Shown piece after piece: positions 62,805 through 64,000 of a DNA stretch of 64,000 bases. Numbering within the stretch: the stretch's first letter is position 1; the number at the start of each line of letters is the position of its first letter. Made by a program: the position numbers and the translations under genes. Origin of the DNA: an uncultured Bacteroidota bacterium (lineage in GTDB: Bacteria; Bacteroidota; Bacteroidia; Bacteroidales; P3); the NCBI GenBank assembly GCA_902793295.1, contig CADBDA010000013.1, positions 1 to 64,000 on the forward strand, in the 5' to 3' direction. The notes below the pieces were generated by a model that worked only from the letters and a program-made list of their open reading frames with translations, had not been told where the DNA came from and did not search any database.

Positions 62805-63722
62805 ATGCACCTCTTTTTCGCCCCGCTGCAGGGCTACACGGACTATCTCTATCGCAACGCCCACCGGCTGCTGGTGGGTGGCGTGGATGCTTATTTCACA
62901 CCGTTTGTGCGTTGGGATGGGTCGCTGCGCAACAAGGATGTGCGCGACGTCTTGGCGTCAAACAACGAGGGGACGCCTGTGGTCCCGCAACTGATTGCTG
63001 CCGATGTCGATGAGCTGAATCCGCTGCTCGACTTGGTGGAACAGCAGGGCTATCGGCGGGTCGACTTCAATATGGGCTGCCCGTTCCCGCTACAGACGGG
63101 ACGGGGCCGCGGGTCGGCGCTGCTGGCGCGTCCGGATCGCGTGAGGCTGTTGATGGAGGCCTTCCGTCAGCGGCCGGGACTGCAGCTGTCGGTGAAGATG
63201 CGCGCGGGTTTCGACAACGCGTCGCAGGGGTTGGAGGTGGTGTCGCTTCTTAACGACTATCCGCTGGAGTTTATCACGATACATCCGCGCCTGACATCGC
63301 AGCAGTACAAGGGCTCCGTCGATGGGGAGGCGTTCGGCCGTATGCTGTCGGCATCGCACCATCGGGTGGTCTTCAATGGCGATGTGGGGTCGGTGGCGGA
63401 TATCGATGGCATCGCGCAGCGTTGGCCGCAGCTGCATGGCGTGATGGTGGGCCGCGGACTGCTGGCGCGTCCCACGCTGGCTGCCGAATGGCGTCAGGGG
63501 ACTTCTTTGCCGGAGGCGGAGGTGCTGCGGGTCTCGTTGGCATTGCACAATAGGCTCTTCGACAATGCATGCCGACTGCTGCAGGGCGACCAGCAGGTGC
63601 TGGCGCGTATGCGTGCTTTCTGGGAATACCAGCAGCCGCTCATCGACAAAAAAAGCTACAAACGGCTGATGCGGACTTCCAGTTTGCGCAACTACGAGGA
63701 GACGGTCCGCAACATGCAGTAG
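62805..63722 (+). CDS. tRNA-dihydrouridine synthase
   Basis: A 305-residue FMN-dependent TIM-barrel enzyme. The ATG at 62805 gives MHLFFAPLQGYTDYLYRNAH, the usual Dus start. The active-site cysteine is in VDFNMGCPFPLQTGRGRGSA; KMRAGFD, TIHPRLTSQQYKG and FNGDVGSVADID follow. It reduces uridine to dihydrouridine in tRNA. Which tRNA position is served cannot be told from the sequence. It lies 22 bp behind queG. Confidence 0.93.
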   Translation: MHLFFAPLQGYTDYLYRNAHRLLVGGVDAYFTPFVRWDGSLRNKDVRDVLASNNEGTPVVPQLIAADVDELNPLLDLVEQQGYRRVDFNMGCPFPLQTGRGRGSALLARPDRVRLLMEAFRQRPGLQLSVKMRAGFDNASQGLEVVSLLNDYPLEFITIHPRLTSQQYKGSVDGEAFGRMLSASHHRVVFNGDVGSVADIDGIAQRWPQLHGVMVGRGLLARPTLAAEWRQGTSLPEAEVLRVSLALHNRLFDNACRLLQGDQQVLARMRAFWEYQQPLIDKKSYKRLMRTSSLRNYEETVRNMQ

Positions 63723-63742
63723 TGTATGTCAGATTTATTTGC

Positions 63743-63750
63743 TACCTTTG
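63743..63750 (+). promoter_or_regulatory. Promoter -7 element of the terminal gene
   Basis: TACCTTTG, about 140 bp before the ATG at 63890, matches TAnnTTTG. No good -33 box is seen. Confidence 0.5.
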
Positions 63751-63889
63751 TGTTCTATTAGTTAGGGTGCTGTTGCGTTTAAATATTTGATTATATTAAT
63801 GATAATCACTTTTCGCGGCGCAATTGTATCGTGAATCGTCTTTTCACCTGCGGCCTGTCGCTTCGACCGACCGCCAAATTTGGATGCCT

Positions 63890-64000
63890 ATGAACAATCC
63901 TATTGACACCTCATTATTCGACAAGGCGGCGGCTTTTGCCATCGCTGCTCATGGCGGCACCGAACGCCGCGGCAAGGGCACGCCTTATGTGATCCATCCC
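63890..64000 (+). CDS. HD-domain protein, N-terminal part (SpoT/RelA hydrolase-like)
   Basis: Only 37 codons fit in the window. They read LFDKAAAFAIAAHGGTERRG and KGTPYVIHP, which match the start of HD-domain (p)ppGpp hydrolases, where AAxFAxxxHxG and GxPYxxHP lead to the metal site. Whether this is a small alarmone hydrolase or the start of a longer RelA/SpoT enzyme cannot be decided here. The gene is cut by the window end. Confidence 0.7.
   Translation, partial: MNNPIDTSLFDKAAAFAIAAHGGTERRGKGTPYVIHP

Overview
The window is a chromosomal segment from an anaerobic member of the Bacteroidales. The evidence is: promoters of the TTTG-N20-TAnnTTTG type, a short primary sigma factor, type IX secretion C-terminal domains of both type A and type B (CHU_C), an Rnf respiratory complex, a hybrid cluster protein system, and housekeeping genes of Bacteroidetes type (large single-chain PurL, RnfBCDGE order). 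Coding density is high and most of the sequence looks GC-rich. The first 2.5 kb is AT-rich and contains decayed genes.

Positions 1-2400 hold the 3' end of a 5S rRNA with its terminator, a strictly 41-bp-periodic array of six small dyads, two orphan genes and the 3' half of a serine hydrolase gene. Positions 2420-8845 are a block inserted into that hydrolase gene. Its 5' half resumes at 8846-9431, the same 7-bp CCTTCAG lies at both junctions, and removing one copy plus the block restores the reading frame. The block carries a nitrosative-stress operon: hybrid cluster protein, collapsed remnants of a flavodiiron protein and a rubredoxin, a Crp/Fnr regulator, a DUF1858/DUF438/hemerythrin/PAS protein, a YecH-like protein and a PPOX flavoprotein. 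It also carries a methyltransferase and an acetyltransferase fragment. A perfect Crp/Fnr-type palindrome sits about 42 bp upstream of the predicted hcp start.

Positions 9.7-26.4 kb are mainly envelope and secretion biology: a WG-repeat protein, acetate kinase, a secreted M6 metalloprotease, a DUF4810/DUF799 lipoprotein pair, an ECF sigma factor followed by a membrane protein with an anti-sigma-like layout that ends in a type B sorting domain, TrmO, a PAP2 phosphatase, ComB, RNase P RNA and a 1066-residue CHU_C protein. Two arrays of exact 9-bp repeats lie between genes. Positions 26.6-31.3 kb encode the Rnf ion pump as BCDGE on the minus strand, without rnfA at the usual end.

From 31.5 kb onward most genes are on the plus strand and are housekeeping: universal stress protein, SPOR protein, rpoD, ffh, folD, a GT2/GT-C/acyltransferase trio, purL, small DNA-repair and zinc-ribbon genes, galM, a GH78 and a shortened GH2 glycosidase flanking rsmG, a very long Sel1 protein, cinA, nadC, a YihY membrane protein, an RlmL-like methyltransferase, queG, a dihydrouridine synthase and the start of an HD-domain gene cut by the window edge.
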